A stretch of 64,000 bases of DNA from Oceanospirillaceae bacterium (lineage in GTDB: Bacteria; Pseudomonadota; Gammaproteobacteria; Pseudomonadales; Oceanobacteraceae): contig PBNY01000096.1 in NCBI GenBank assembly GCA_002723385.1, positions 1 through 64,000 of the forward strand, given 5' to 3'. Position 1 is the stretch's first letter, and the number at the start of each line of letters is the position of its first letter. The translations under genes were made by a program, and so were the position numbers. The notes beneath the pieces are model-generated. The model saw nothing but the letters and a program-made list of their open reading frames with translations, had not been told where the DNA came from and made no database searches. Below, one piece after another: positions 1-9,175 of the stretch.

Positions 1-55
<55 letters not shown>

Positions 56-120
56 ACATCGTAATCTCTGACGTTTCATTTCCCGCTTTAGACAGCCTGA
101 GCATAGACTGTAAATCGAAA

Positions 121-197
<77 letters not shown>

Positions 198-210
198 TCA
201 GAGGCTGCAA

Positions 211-239
211 ATATTACGTATGTGTTAAATAACTGTCAA
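211..239 (-). promoter_or_regulatory. Sigma-70 promoter of the tRNA-fMet pair
   Basis: On the minus strand TTGACA (234-239) is followed by a 17-base spacer and TAATAT (211-216). This is a near-consensus promoter placed just ahead of the tRNA 5' end at 197. The -35 box forms an inverted repeat with a TTGACA on the plus strand at 246-251 (TGTCAA-N6-TTGACA), so a second, divergent -35 may face the regulator gene at 376. No good -10 box accompanies the plus-strand box. Confidence 0.8.
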
Positions 240-375
240 GCGGTTTTGACAACTGATTATCAGACCATCTGAATAGCGAGTCGAACAGACACAAAAAATT
301 CATTTTAAGGGTGGCCATGCCATTTCTGCGGTGATAGTTTATTCGATACAAAATAACAACAATAAAACAAAGCCT

Positions 376-1431
376 ATGAACGCGTACCTTACTCCGACAT
401 TGACGTCGGCTGCGCTGCATCCTTTGCTCGATTTATTGGAAGAGCGTGGCCTTACTCCAAACGAACTTGCCGAACTTGGCCAGGATTGGGAAGTGGGTGG
501 CAGTCAGCCCTTACCAATCGATGTATTTGACTGGGTTCTTGAACAGGCGAGCCAGCATCTTGGCGATCCTGCTGTTGGCATGTTGCTGGGACAACGACTG
601 GACTGGCGACGATTCCGCCTTCTGGCCTATCTGTTGAGCGAATGCCGAACCGGCAGAGATGCTCTTTCTCAACTTCGACGCTACTATCCTCTGATCAGTG
701 ACAGCCAGCCGCCTGATGTATTTATCGGTCAGCAGTCGGTCAAAGTGGTCTTCTACGTGAGCGAAGGTTCTGGTAACTGTCGTCAGACACGCTCTGAACT
801 GGTGGCTTCTGCGATTCACAATGTAGGCACCCAGCTTGGCAGTGCTTTCTATCGAATCAACGGTGTTGGATTCCAACAGCCTGCTCCGACCTACAAGCAG
901 TCTCTGGATCGCTATTTTGGTGTTCCTGTGCGCTTCGGCGAAGGCTGCAACTGGATAAGCTTCTCCTGCGATCATCTGGATCGCTCGATGCGCAAAGCCG
1001 CCCCTTTCCTGCAAAAAATGCTGGAAGGTGATTCGGCATTGCCTTGGCAAGCCGGAGACGAAGAGCGTCCATTCAGCCGCAAATTGCGTCATATTCTTTA
1101 CTACTGGCCAACCTGTTTGCCGATGACCAAGGAAGCCGTTGCTGATTTGCTCGGTACCAGCGCAAGAACCTTGACGCGCCGTCTGCAAGAGGAAGGCAGT
1201 CAGTTCTCGACTCTCAGCAAACAATGCCGTCTGATCCGTGCAGCATCCGCGCTCAAGCGCACCAGCAAGGATGTACAGCAGCTTGCCAATGAGCTGGGCT
1301 TTTCAGATCGTCGTGGTTTCGAGCGCGCATTCAAGCAGTGGACTGGTCGAACTCCGGCAGCCTATCGCAGGGAATGGCGCTCTCTGCATCCGTCCGTATC
1401 CCCACAACTGGATGCCGTCGCCGGTTTCTGA
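376..1431 (+). CDS. AraC-family transcriptional regulator
   Basis: This is a DNA-binding regulator of about 351 residues. The N-terminal two thirds resemble the Arabinose_bd-type ligand domain of the OruR/ArgR-like AraC subgroup. The C-terminal 100 residues hold the double helix-turn-helix: first helix pair near EAVADLLGTSARTLTRRL, second near VQQLANELGFSDRRGFERAF, ending in the usual TGRTPAAYRREW. I chose the ATG at 376 because the family starts close to the ligand domain; a GTG at 331 is possible, and neither has a clear ribosome binding site. It stands alone, so the neighbours do not suggest a target or ligand. A strong hairpin terminator follows. Confidence 0.9.
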   Translation: MNAYLTPTLTSAALHPLLDLLEERGLTPNELAELGQDWEVGGSQPLPIDVFDWVLEQASQHLGDPAVGMLLGQRLDWRRFRLLAYLLSECRTGRDALSQLRRYYPLISDSQPPDVFIGQQSVKVVFYVSEGSGNCRQTRSELVASAIHNVGTQLGSAFYRINGVGFQQPAPTYKQSLDRYFGVPVRFGEGCNWISFSCDHLDRSMRKAAPFLQKMLEGDSALPWQAGDEERPFSRKLRHILYYWPTCLPMTKEAVADLLGTSARTLTRRLQEEGSQFSTLSKQCRLIRAASALKRTSKDVQQLANELGFSDRRGFERAFKQWTGRTPAAYRREWRSLHPSVSPQLDAVAGF

Positions 1432-1450
1432 TCCACAACAGGCATTAAGC

Positions 1451-1486
1451 AAAAAACCCTTTTGAAGAAATTCAAAAGGGTTTTTT
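1451..1486. terminator. Bidirectional hairpin terminator
   Basis: A 16-bp perfect stem (1451-1466 with 1471-1486) closes a 4-base loop. A-tract and T-tract are part of the stem, so it can serve the AraC gene on the plus strand and the convergent gene ending at 1516. Confidence 0.9.
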
Positions 1487-1515
1487 ATTGGAAGCGGATT
1501 GCGACTACTCGGCGG

Positions 1516-1971
1516 TTACCAGTCATTGGCTGACAAAGCCGCCCGCACTGCCTGAACCTTCTGGACTTTCTCCATACTGGACAACTCCTTGAACAGTTCC
1601 CGGCTACGAGAACTGGATGCTTCTGCCGCCAGTTGTTCGTAAAGCGCTATCAGATAGTCGTTGATCTTCAGGGCCAGGTCAGTCAGTTCGTCAGCACTCA
1701 GATCGTCGTGACAATTGCGACAGTCATCAACGATATCACCGAGTTGCTGAACCTGTAGCTGATGCCACTCAGAGAGTACTTCTGTCGAAGTATCATCCCG
1801 GATTGCTGCTGTTGTCGCCGCCTGGTGTTCTTCATGCGCTGCCAGCATCTTCATCACCATATCGACACGCTCTCGTTGAGTCTTGTCACGCAACTGCTCA
1901 AACATGATCGCAGTCTGGTGATGCAGCTTTTGGCTGTAGTCCAACACTTCTTTAACGGTCGCGTAGCTCAT
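1516..1971 (-). CDS. Small helical protein, possibly ferritin-like
   Basis: This is a 151-residue protein I cannot name with certainty. It is almost entirely predicted helix, has no signal peptide, and carries E/H-rich helices (QKLHHQT, HEEHQAA) plus a CRNCHDD motif near residue 84. The pattern suggests a ferritin-like or metal-binding four-helix fold, but no complete di-iron motif set is evident. AAGGAG lies 7 bases ahead of the ATG at 1971, so the start is well supported. It is monocistronic and convergent with the AraC gene. Confidence 0.75.
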   Translation of the reverse strand: MSYATVKEVLDYSQKLHHQTAIMFEQLRDKTQRERVDMVMKMLAAHEEHQAATTAAIRDDTSTEVLSEWHQLQVQQLGDIVDDCRNCHDDLSADELTDLALKINDYLIALYEQLAAEASSSRSRELFKELSSMEKVQKVQAVRAALSANDW

Positions 1972-2088
1972 TGCCTGACTCCTTTGTTGCTAGTGTCAGT
2001 GTGACCCCTGGACGCTGAAGATAGTTGCCCTGAGTCAACACCGATTCGGTTATTTAAGGTCAGGAATGAGCCGACGTGAGAGATCCGG

Positions 2089-2625
2089 CTATCGTCCTAA
2101 CACTTGTTTAACCTGCTTCAAGAACGGCTGAACAGCCTGTCTATCCGCAGCGGGTACAGCATTCACTTTTCGCATCATTGCAATGGTCGATTGCAGCATA
2201 TTGGTCATCGCCTGAACCTGCTCAGGCGGCAGCCCTTCCGCTGCCTGAACCTGCACCAACTGGGCCTGCAATTGGGAAAGCGTAACTGGCTCGCGGTCCA
2301 TTTCAACGGCCAGATAGGCCATGCTGATCTTCGCGGTCTGATCGCTCCACTCTTCGACAGAACGGTAACCATGGCGGCCCAGCTCCGCATCAAACGACTG
2401 ATAGAGACCCGCTTGACGCAGATTGGTCACCCCCTGATCAAACACCTCTCCCAAATCACTGGATGTCGATGGTGTCGGGGCTGGCATTTGGTCCTGATGA
2501 GAATCCAGCCAGATCTGGATTTCAGGCATGGCGGTGATCCAACGCTCAACACTGGCAGCACTCAAGCCAGCAGCATGAACAGGGAGCACCACCCAAGCCA
2601 TTACGACTGTCATGATCCAACGCAT
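2089..2625 (-). CDS. Exported protein of unknown function
   Basis: This is a 178-residue protein with a typical Sec signal peptide: MRWIMTVV, a hydrophobic core, then VHA followed by AG, cleaved near residue 19. The mature part is helical with many Gln and Ala and no cysteines, so it is probably periplasmic. Its layout recalls small DUF2059-like periplasmic proteins, but I see no decisive motif. GAGGGA ahead of the ATG gives a good ribosome binding site. It is transcribed away from the methyltransferase block and appears monocistronic. Confidence 0.8.
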   Translation of the reverse strand: MRWIMTVVMAWVVLPVHAAGLSAASVERWITAMPEIQIWLDSHQDQMPAPTPSTSSDLGEVFDQGVTNLRQAGLYQSFDAELGRHGYRSVEEWSDQTAKISMAYLAVEMDREPVTLSQLQAQLVQVQAAEGLPPEQVQAMTNMLQSTIAMMRKVNAVPAADRQAVQPFLKQVKQVLGR

Positions 2626-2704
2626 AACGAATTTCCCTCTTTCGGTAAGTATAGTGAGTAACAGAATTCGGCAATGAAAAAATCGGATTAATTAGTGCGA
2701 GACG

Positions 2705-3370
2705 TTAGCACCCGCGAATGTGCCTGCCTACTGGCAATATCTCAATATCAACGGCGCAATCGAAATCTCCGATTTCAGGCAGAGTGGATGAACATGGCGT
2801 TGCAATGACATGCCCAACCCGGATGTTATCGGGACGAATGGACGCGGTTTTTATCGCCAGGGCTGGTTCCGCTAACCAGCCCTGTGGACAGTTTTCCATC
2901 AGCTGAACCAGAGTGGCGTGACTGGCCGGATCATAGAGCACGTCGCTGGCGAAGAAACAATCCGCCTGAACACCCGTCCAGTCTTCCGCTACATCGACTG
3001 CAACGCTGTTCAACGCGGCGTTTTCCAACACTGCCCTGAGCGCAACCGGATCGATATCAATCGCGCAGACACTTTTGGCCCCCGCCTTCGCTGCGGCAAT
3101 GGCAACCAGACCGGAACCACAACCAAAATCCAGCACTTTCTTGCCACAAACGCTTTCGGGATGGTCGAGAATCCATTGTGCTTGCGCTCGCCCTCCGGCC
3201 CAGGCAAACGCCCAATACGGCATATCAGACCACCAGCTTTGAATATCTGCAGCACTGAGCTGAATCCGGTCATCAACCTCCATTAACCAGAGCGGTATAC
3301 CGGGCACACCGTCACGCTGAATCAATCCAGCCCGGTGAGGCAGGTGCTTTAACAAGTGGTCAGGAGGCAT
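2705..3370 (-). CDS. Class I SAM methyltransferase (ETF-beta lysine methyltransferase-like)
   Basis: This is a 221-residue Rossmann-fold methyltransferase. The SAM-binding motif I is [16 protein letters not shown], followed by an acidic end of strand 2 (IDIDP) and a post-I region (ASDVLYD). The layout resembles METTL20/ETFBKMT proteins, which methylate lysines in the electron-transfer flavoprotein beta subunit; PrmA-like enzymes are related. The 5' end overlaps the end of the mltC-like gene by 11 bases, so the two are translationally linked. A clear paralogue lies at 9172-9843, sharing the [18 protein letters not shown] segment. The substrate is inferred only from family resemblance. Confidence 0.85.
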   Translation of the reverse strand: MPPDHLLKHLPHRAGLIQRDGVPGIPLWLMEVDDRIQLSAADIQSWWSDMPYWAFAWAGGRAQAQWILDHPESVCGKKVLDFGCGSGLVAIAAAKAGAKSVCAIDIDPVALRAVLENAALNSVAVDVAEDWTGVQADCFFASDVLYDPASHATLVQLMENCPQGWLAEPALAIKTASIRPDNIRVGHVIATPCSSTLPEIGDFDCAVDIEILPVGRHIRGC

Positions 3371-4427
3371 AGCGAGCTTTCGCTTTGGTGACTTTTTTCA
3401 GATAGTTGCGGGATTCGGCTTTGGGATGTGATCGAACGATGGTCTGAAAGACTTCTTCTGCTGACATCGCATTGATGCGCTGCACAGCCCGTTTGCGATC
3501 AGAGTGAAAAGCCTTCAGAAGATTACCCGTACCGCCGTTATAGGCCGCAATAATGCAGTATTCCTGCTTCAGGGCTCCCTGAACGCCCCGCAGATAATTG
3601 TCTCGCAGGATGGAGAGATACGCAGTGCCTATATCGATGTTCTTGTCCGGATTCAGCAGTACAGAACGATCGGGTTGGCCGGAGCGCTTGTAGATTTTTT
3701 CGTAGACATCACGCCCAGCTGTTCGACTCATCACCTGCATCAGGCCGTAGGCTTTCGACGGCGACACAGCGAACGGATTAAAACTGCTTTCCGTATCAAT
3801 TACCGCCAGAATCAGGGCTGGGGAGATCTGGTAGCGATTGGCTGCACGCTCAATAGCAGGCCCAAAGCCTTTGGCACTCACAACCTTGTGCTCTCTGACC
3901 ATCGGTATATCGACCCAATGGCGATTTCCCTGATGTTGCATTTTTTGAGCAGTCAGATAGCTGGCAAAACGCTCTGCGCGCCATGGGTATTCGATGGCCT
4001 TGCCTTCGTGATCAAGCACCTGACCGGCCAGAAAAGGCCGCCCGGTGATGCCAAAGTCCGACGCTGTAAACAAATCCACGGCTTCCGGGTTAGCAGGCGT
4101 CAAAAGAATTGCAGCAATGGCGTGCTCAAGAGCGGCTTGAGGCTGGCTGCTCCCCAAGCTTTCAACACGAATATTGCCGCGTTCGAAGTCGATCAATACC
4201 CGGGTCTGGAAATCATCCAGATACTTCACCATTTCGTGGGCGGTCGGAACAACCGCCTGTTCACCCCAAACCTGGCTGGCCTGATTGGAAAACAGATATT
4301 CGAGAATGACGGCCTGAACGTCGGCATCCAGATCTGCAAACCCTTCCGGCAAACGGGCTTCATTTTCAGCAACAGCGCTGAACGATATCAGCGCTGCCAG
4401 ACAAGCGATCCTGCCAAACGGTTTCAC
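3360..4427 (-). CDS. mltC: Lytic murein transglycosylase, MltC family
   Basis: This enzyme cleaves the MurNAc-GlcNAc bond of peptidoglycan to form anhydro-muropeptides. The C-terminal SLT domain carries the catalytic glutamate in [11 protein letters not shown], then YGLMQV and AAYNGG. The N-terminal region matches the extra MltC domain. I place the start at GTG 4427, where AGAGGA lies 7 bases upstream, giving a 355-residue protein with a signal peptide ([19 protein letters not shown]); E. coli MltC has 359. An ATG at 4499 directly follows the stop of the upstream gene but would bury the signal peptide. MltC is normally a lipoprotein; no lipobox cysteine is visible here. Confidence 0.93.
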   Translation of the reverse strand: MKPFGRIACLAALISFSAVAENEARLPEGFADLDADVQAVILEYLFSNQASQVWGEQAVVPTAHEMVKYLDDFQTRVLIDFERGNIRVESLGSSQPQAALEHAIAAILLTPANPEAVDLFTASDFGITGRPFLAGQVLDHEGKAIEYPWRAERFASYLTAQKMQHQGNRHWVDIPMVREHKVVSAKGFGPAIERAANRYQISPALILAVIDTESSFNPFAVSPSKAYGLMQVMSRTAGRDVYEKIYKRSGQPDRSVLLNPDKNIDIGTAYLSILRDNYLRGVQGALKQEYCIIAAYNGGTGNLLKAFHSDRKRAVQRINAMSAEEVFQTIVRSHPKAESRNYLKKVTKAKARYAS

Positions 4428-4499
4428 GCGATATCCTCTGGCCAAAGCAATGGTTCGGCAGTCTAACGCCTCACCAGCGGGATGTCGCGCGAAGGGCAT

Positions 4500-5858
4500 C
4501 TAGCGCTTCACGCTTCTTCTCACTGCACTGGTCGAGAAATCTCGCTCGCGCAAGCCATTGTCTGCAAAGCTGATGGTCTGATTCCGTTCATTATCGAGAC
4601 CTTCCGCATAATAGAAACCCGACTGCAGGTCGTAGGTCACTTCAAGGGTCGGATACATAAGCGGCACATCGTAATAATTGATCATATGCGCCTCGCTGAG
4701 CTGCATCAGGGTGCCGTCCGCATCGTATTCCTCGGCATACACAATCGACCAGGAATCCTCATCAAAATAGTACCGACGCTTGGCGTATTTGTGCTGATAC
4801 CCCAAACGCAAGGTGGCTTCAACGACCCAAACGCGATGTGGCTCGTAGCGCAGCAAGGCCGGGTTTGGATGGTTCTTTTTCAGTACATCATCCAGATTCA
4901 CACTGCCCTGATGCAATTTGTACGCGTTGTAGGGAATATAGATTTCCTGCTTTCCAACCAGCTCCCAGTCGTAATGATCGGGGGCGCCGTTAAACATATC
5001 GACCTGATCGATAGTACGCAGGGACTGATTATTCGGGTCCGGTGTGTCGTAAGCCAGATCCGGCGTGCGACGCAAACGACGCTGCCCCGGTACGTACAAC
5101 CAGGATTTCCGAGGAGAGGAGATCTGATCAATGGTCTCGTGCACCAGCACAACACGACCGGACTGACTCGCCGGTTCAAGCGTCTTGCGCGTCATCATAA
5201 AGATCTTGTTATCCACCTTGTCGGCACTCAGACCCGGCTCACTGTAGTTAACGAACACCCGATAGTCTCTGAGAGTGTCCATTCGGCTGCCACTGTCCGT
5301 AATCACGCTGCTCACCGCACTGTATGACAGCGAATGACCACGGAACCTCAAGGTGTGATTCCACAACACTTCGAGACCACTTTGAGGGATAGGGAACGGC
5401 GAAGTCATTACCGCCCCGGTGACGCCCGAACCATAGGGCAACAAGGTGCTATTCAACGCATTTTCTTTCAGCGCACTGTAGACATAATCAGGATAAGAAG
5501 CGGATCGACGCGAGGGATATACTTCCAGAAACATGGAAGGATACTTTTCAAGCAGAGCCTGCTGCCCGGGTGTCAGACGCTCTTTGTGAGAATCCATATT
5601 GGACGCCGTAATTCGCATGACGGGAACATCCGTCGCAAAAGGATCGGCATGAAAACCAGACTCTGTCCCTTCCAGAGAATATGGCAGACCGCCTTGCCAC
5701 GGCGGGATATCGCTGCCATTACCAGCCTTGTTCGCTCCAACCGGAGTCAGTGAATGACCCAGCTGGCTAATCTGATCGGATGAAACACCTGCAGAAACCA
5801 CTGGCATCGACAGCCCGAACCACACCGCCAACACCGCATAAATATGATTTAATTTCAT
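4500..5858 (-). CDS. DUF1329 exported protein
   Basis: This is a 452-residue protein with a signal peptide cut after VVSA. It fits the DUF1329 family, an outer-membrane lipoprotein-carrier-like fold (LolA/LolB superfamily) often found beside DUF1302 and RND/MMPL exporters in gammaproteobacteria. Typical traits are the DIPPWQGG segment near residue 50 and the C-terminal YDVPLMYPTLEVTYDLQSG region. Its stop codon is followed at once by the mltC reading frame, so it likely heads an operon with mltC and the methyltransferase. No DUF1302 partner is present in the window. The function is not known; a role in envelope lipid handling is inferred from the family. Confidence 0.88.
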   Translation of the reverse strand: MKLNHIYAVLAVWFGLSMPVVSAGVSSDQISQLGHSLTPVGANKAGNGSDIPPWQGGLPYSLEGTESGFHADPFATDVPVMRITASNMDSHKERLTPGQQALLEKYPSMFLEVYPSRRSASYPDYVYSALKENALNSTLLPYGSGVTGAVMTSPFPIPQSGLEVLWNHTLRFRGHSLSYSAVSSVITDSGSRMDTLRDYRVFVNYSEPGLSADKVDNKIFMMTRKTLEPASQSGRVVLVHETIDQISSPRKSWLYVPGQRRLRRTPDLAYDTPDPNNQSLRTIDQVDMFNGAPDHYDWELVGKQEIYIPYNAYKLHQGSVNLDDVLKKNHPNPALLRYEPHRVWVVEATLRLGYQHKYAKRRYYFDEDSWSIVYAEEYDADGTLMQLSEAHMINYYDVPLMYPTLEVTYDLQSGFYYAEGLDNERNQTISFADNGLRERDFSTSAVRRSVKR

Positions 5859-6048
5859 TATTCTTGTGCCCCTATAGAACCAGCCGCCAAAGACTAGTCA
5901 GGAGCACCGGGAGGTGACAAATGGAAATTACAATTTGTAACAGAGAGGCTCAGTTTGACCCTACATAAATCAGGGGCAAACCACTCGTAAGTATGACGCC
6001 ATAAGATTAAGGCCCAGAAAAAGTCCGGAATCGACCCGATGAACAACC

Positions 6049-6897
6049 TCAGTCCAGGTCTCTAAACCAGCGGCTGGAAGCAACCGCAGGAAAGGCATCG
6101 CACAGGTTTTTCCACAGCCGATACCGTAGCTCGTCCAGCTCCACTTCCCAAATACCGGCTAACCCCGCAGCAATCAATGGAATCGCCAGCGGGCTGTAGA
6201 TGCCAGCCTCCCGATTCCAGAACGGAGCTGCCATATCCGGCGCATCGGTTTCTATCAGCACGCCGTCCTTCGGCAGTGCCTTCAGGGTACGACGCAGCTT
6301 ACGAGCATTGGCATGGAAAAAAGTTGCTCCAATACCCAGCCGCAATCCCGCATCCAGATAAACTTTCGCCTGTTGATAACTGCCACTGAAGGCATGGACA
6401 ACACCTCCCGTTTGGCAGCCATGACGACGTAAACCGGAGGCAATCTGATCATGCGCCCCCACGCCGTGCAGGATCACCGGCAGGCCACTTGTCCGGGCCA
6501 GGCTAACCTGATATTCGAACAGCTCAAGTTGGCGAGTGCGTTCGTCGACCGAGGTCATTTTCGTCCAATGCAGGCCGAATTCTCCCACAGCCACCGGTAA
6601 AAGCGGTGTTGACTGGTTCACAGAGTCTGGACAAGAGAAATCAGGTTCAACCGCATCAGACAGCCATTTCAGGTCGTCACTGCAGTGCTGGTCCATAAAA
6701 TACGGATGCAGGCCATGCGCTAAAAACCAGGGACGACCTTTGACCAGGGACTGTGCAACCTGAGATTGTCGACGCGTTACGCCCGGAATAATCAGCCCCC
6801 CCAGATTCAACCCCTGGCAGTGAGTCCATATCCGACTCCGATCCACATCAAAGGCAGGAAAATCAAAATGGCAATGACTGTCGAACCACGGCGGCAT
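6049..6897 (-). CDS. TatD-family metal-dependent hydrolase
   Basis: This is a 282-residue TIM-barrel hydrolase of the TatD DNase family. It begins WFDSHCHFDF, the HxH metal site, and keeps GEFGL, the metal His in PVILHGVG, HAFSG and the late Asp in IETDAPDM. TatD enzymes act as 3'-5' exonucleases or metal-dependent phosphoesterases; the exact substrate is not settled. I place the start at ATG 6897, five bases after the parA stop, rather than further upstream inside parA. The tight spacing means it is co-transcribed with parA and probably msrA. Confidence 0.9.
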   Translation of the reverse strand: MPPWFDSHCHFDFPAFDVDRSRIWTHCQGLNLGGLIIPGVTRRQSQVAQSLVKGRPWFLAHGLHPYFMDQHCSDDLKWLSDAVEPDFSCPDSVNQSTPLLPVAVGEFGLHWTKMTSVDERTRQLELFEYQVSLARTSGLPVILHGVGAHDQIASGLRRHGCQTGGVVHAFSGSYQQAKVYLDAGLRLGIGATFFHANARKLRRTLKALPKDGVLIETDAPDMAAPFWNREAGIYSPLAIPLIAAGLAGIWEVELDELRYRLWKNLCDAFPAVASSRWFRDLD

Positions 6898-6902
6898 CGG
6901 GG

Positions 6903-7652
6903 TCAGGTAGCAGGCAATTTTTGCTTGATGGCTTCCCACAGAGCGCGATAGTTGCGCGACATCGGGACGTGAGGCAGGCATGAAACCACGGGAGCACGTT
7001 GCTCCAGCATGCGCTCGGCACTGGCGGAATAGGCAATAAACACGGGCAGCAATTCTTCTATGTTCGGTGCTGTTTCGTTCACCCAGGTGACGTGAGCTTG
7101 CTTGCGTCGATCAATCAAGGTTACGAACGGCAACCACTGCCGTTTTTTTACCCATTCCAGTTGCTGGCGGCTTTGCTCGTAGGCCCGAATCGACAAGCGA
7201 GAAGGTTCTACCGGAACCAGAATCCGATCCACCGATTGCAGCACGCCTTCGATCTGTGGCCAAATCATGGGCGGGCAATCAACAATCACCAGACCATAAT
7301 CTTCGCCCAGCATATCGATGGCCTCCGACATGGTCTCACGCGCACTGCGCTTGTCAGCAACGCTCTGATGGAACTTGCGAAGAGAAATGTCGGCAGCGAG
7401 GACATCCAGACGATCATAGGGCGTCCGGTGGATATAGCGACCAATCGGAAGGCCGTCACGCCAGACCTTGTCCTGCTTCAGATCGGGTTCGGCGCCAAGG
7501 CACCAGGTCGCAGCTCCCTGAGGGTCGAGGTCCCAAACCAGTGTTCGAATACCTTCTGCCGCAGCCAGAGCCGCGATATTCACGGCGGTCGTTGTTTTCC
7601 CAACTCCACCTTTCAGTTGAAATACCGCCAGAGAGCGCACGAAATCTGTCAT
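6903..7652 (-). CDS. ParA-family ATPase (orphan)
   Basis: This is a 249-residue deviant Walker A ATPase. It has KGGVGKTTTAVN at the N-terminus, a Walker A' (WDLDPQGAAT) and Walker B (VIVDCPP). ParA/Soj/MinD relatives use ATP-dependent dimers on DNA or membrane to position cargo. No parB or parS-like repeat follows, so this is an orphan rather than a chromosome-partition pair. The ATG at 7652 is preceded by AAAGGAT at good spacing. It lies between msrA and tatD on the same strand and is coupled to tatD. The cargo is unknown. Confidence 0.9.
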   Translation of the reverse strand: MTDFVRSLAVFQLKGGVGKTTTAVNIAALAAAEGIRTLVWDLDPQGAATWCLGAEPDLKQDKVWRDGLPIGRYIHRTPYDRLDVLAADISLRKFHQSVADKRSARETMSEAIDMLGEDYGLVIVDCPPMIWPQIEGVLQSVDRILVPVEPSRLSIRAYEQSRQQLEWVKKRQWLPFVTLIDRRKQAHVTWVNETAPNIEELLPVFIAYSASAERMLEQRAPVVSCLPHVPMSRNYRALWEAIKQKLPAT

Positions 7653-7731
7653 CCTTTTGTCATAATCGGACAAGTGTATCACGCCATTAGAGCGCAATTG
7701 CATGTCGATCTTATGGCGGTATCTCACTTTC

Positions 7732-8385
7732 TCAATCTGGCCGGAATGGCACTCCGCACCCTCCCAGTCCGCAATACCCGTCCGGATTTTTCGACAGGTA
7801 TTGCTGGTGATAATCTTCCGCCAGATAGAAAGGTACAGCCGAGCGAATTTCCGTCGTGATGCTGTGATGATAGCCCTCTGCGTGCAGACGACTCTGGTAT
7901 CGAATACGGCTTGCCTCGGCGATGGCCAATTCACCTTCAACGGCTTTTCCAGACTGGGCCCAATAAATTCCGGAACGGTATTGGGTTCCAACATCGTTGC
8001 CCTGACGCATTCCCTGTGTCGGGTCATGACGCTCCCAAAACACGCCTAATAACTGCTCCAGAGAAAGCAAATCCGGCTGGTACCAGATACGTACGACTTC
8101 ATTGTGGCCAGTCATTCCACCACACACTTCCTTGTACGTCGGGTTTTCGGTGTGGCCACCAGCGTAACCCACTCCAGTTGAATAGACGCCGGGTAAACTC
8201 CAGAAAGCGCGTTCGGCTCCCCAGAAACACCCCATGCCGACGATGAGTTCTTTCAGTCCTTCCGGGCACGGTCCTGTATAGGGGCGCCCATGAACATGGT
8301 GACAAGGGTGCACCTGAATAGGTTCTGACCGGCCTGGCAAGGCCTCTTCCCGAGTCGGGATAGACATACGCTTTGGGCGCCACAT
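7732..8385 (-). CDS. msrA: Peptide methionine sulfoxide reductase A
   Basis: MsrA reduces methionine-S-sulfoxide in proteins, using thioredoxin for recycling. The catalytic cysteine is in [13 protein letters not shown], and the recycling cysteines sit in the C-terminal [10 protein letters not shown], as in E. coli. Further family blocks are [22 protein letters not shown] and [14 protein letters not shown]. With ATG 8385, which has GGAG nine bases upstream, the protein has 217 residues (E. coli 212); ATGs at 8400 and 8424 are alternatives. It is divergent from the hydrolase gene at 8426, with only about 40 bases between starts. Confidence 0.95.
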   Translation of the reverse strand: MWRPKRMSIPTREEALPGRSEPIQVHPCHHVHGRPYTGPCPEGLKELIVGMGCFWGAERAFWSLPGVYSTGVGYAGGHTENPTYKEVCGGMTGHNEVVRIWYQPDLLSLEQLLGVFWERHDPTQGMRQGNDVGTQYRSGIYWAQSGKAVEGELAIAEASRIRYQSRLHAEGYHHSITTEIRSAVPFYLAEDYHQQYLSKNPDGYCGLGGCGVPFRPD

Positions 8386-8425
8386 ATGATTCAACTCCAT
8401 TACCTGAGTGTGGATTGAACCCATT

Positions 8426-9175
8426 ATGACGACAAAACCGGCGGAATTATCCCTGCGTTTTCACGGTACCGGCAGTGGTGGCCATCCAGCGCTGGGAGCT
8501 GCCGCAGCGACGCTGGAAAAAGCCGGTAATCCCCGGTTGCTGATCGACTGTGGCCCCGGAACCCTGGCCGCCTTTAACGACAGCTACGAACAATTACCAC
8601 CGGCGTTGTTTATTACCCATTGTCATATGGATCACATCGCCGATCTGGAAATTCTCAGTGTCCGCGCGCACCTGGCGGGCACGGCTCCGATTCCAATGTA
8701 TGTGCCACTGACCTTGTTGCCCACCCTGCACCAGCGAGTGGCCACCTACCCTGGCACACTCGCGGAAGGCGGACACGATTTCTGGCGTTCCTTTCAGCTG
8801 ATCCCGGTCACGGACGAATTTTTGTTCGAGGGGCAAATTTTCCGCATTTATCCCACTCGTCATCATGCACCCGGCTCCAGCTACGCCCTGCATGCAGCCA
8901 ATCAGTTCTTTTACAGCGGCGATACCCGCCCCATTCCCGAGATACTGCACCACCGTCTTCAGGGTGGAGAAGTGATTTTCCATGACTGTGGCCTGACCCC
9001 GAATCCGTCACACACCGGACTGGACGATCTGACCAGAGAATACCAGCCAGGCATTCTGAGTCGTCTGGTGCTGTATCACTACGCCAATTCAGACGCTGGC
9101 GATGCCCTGGCGAACGCTGGCTATACGGTGGCTCGACCCAATCAGGTATTTGCTTTGAAGGCGCTGGACAGATGA
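8426..9175 (+). CDS. Metallo-beta-lactamase-fold hydrolase
   Basis: This is a 249-residue MBL-fold enzyme. The metal site is visible as [12 protein letters not shown] (HxHxDH), followed by a later His in [10 protein letters not shown], the Asp in YSGDTRP and a HDCG segment. The overall plan resembles RNase Z-like/ElaC hydrolases, but the substrate cannot be told from sequence. I chose ATG 8426 over GTG 8408; neither has a strong ribosome binding site. The gene ends in an ATGA overlap with the downstream methyltransferase, so the two are translated as a coupled pair. Confidence 0.85.
   Translation: MTTKPAELSLRFHGTGSGGHPALGAAAATLEKAGNPRLLIDCGPGTLAAFNDSYEQLPPALFITHCHMDHIADLEILSVRAHLAGTAPIPMYVPLTLLPTLHQRVATYPGTLAEGGHDFWRSFQLIPVTDEFLFEGQIFRIYPTRHHAPGSSYALHAANQFFYSGDTRPIPEILHHRLQGGEVIFHDCGLTPNPSHTGLDDLTREYQPGILSRLVLYHYANSDAGDALANAGYTVARPNQVFALKALDR

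Noticed and set aside
511-1224. Minus-strand open frame over the AraC gene
   Set aside because: Antisense shadow; the AraC reading frame has clear family motifs.
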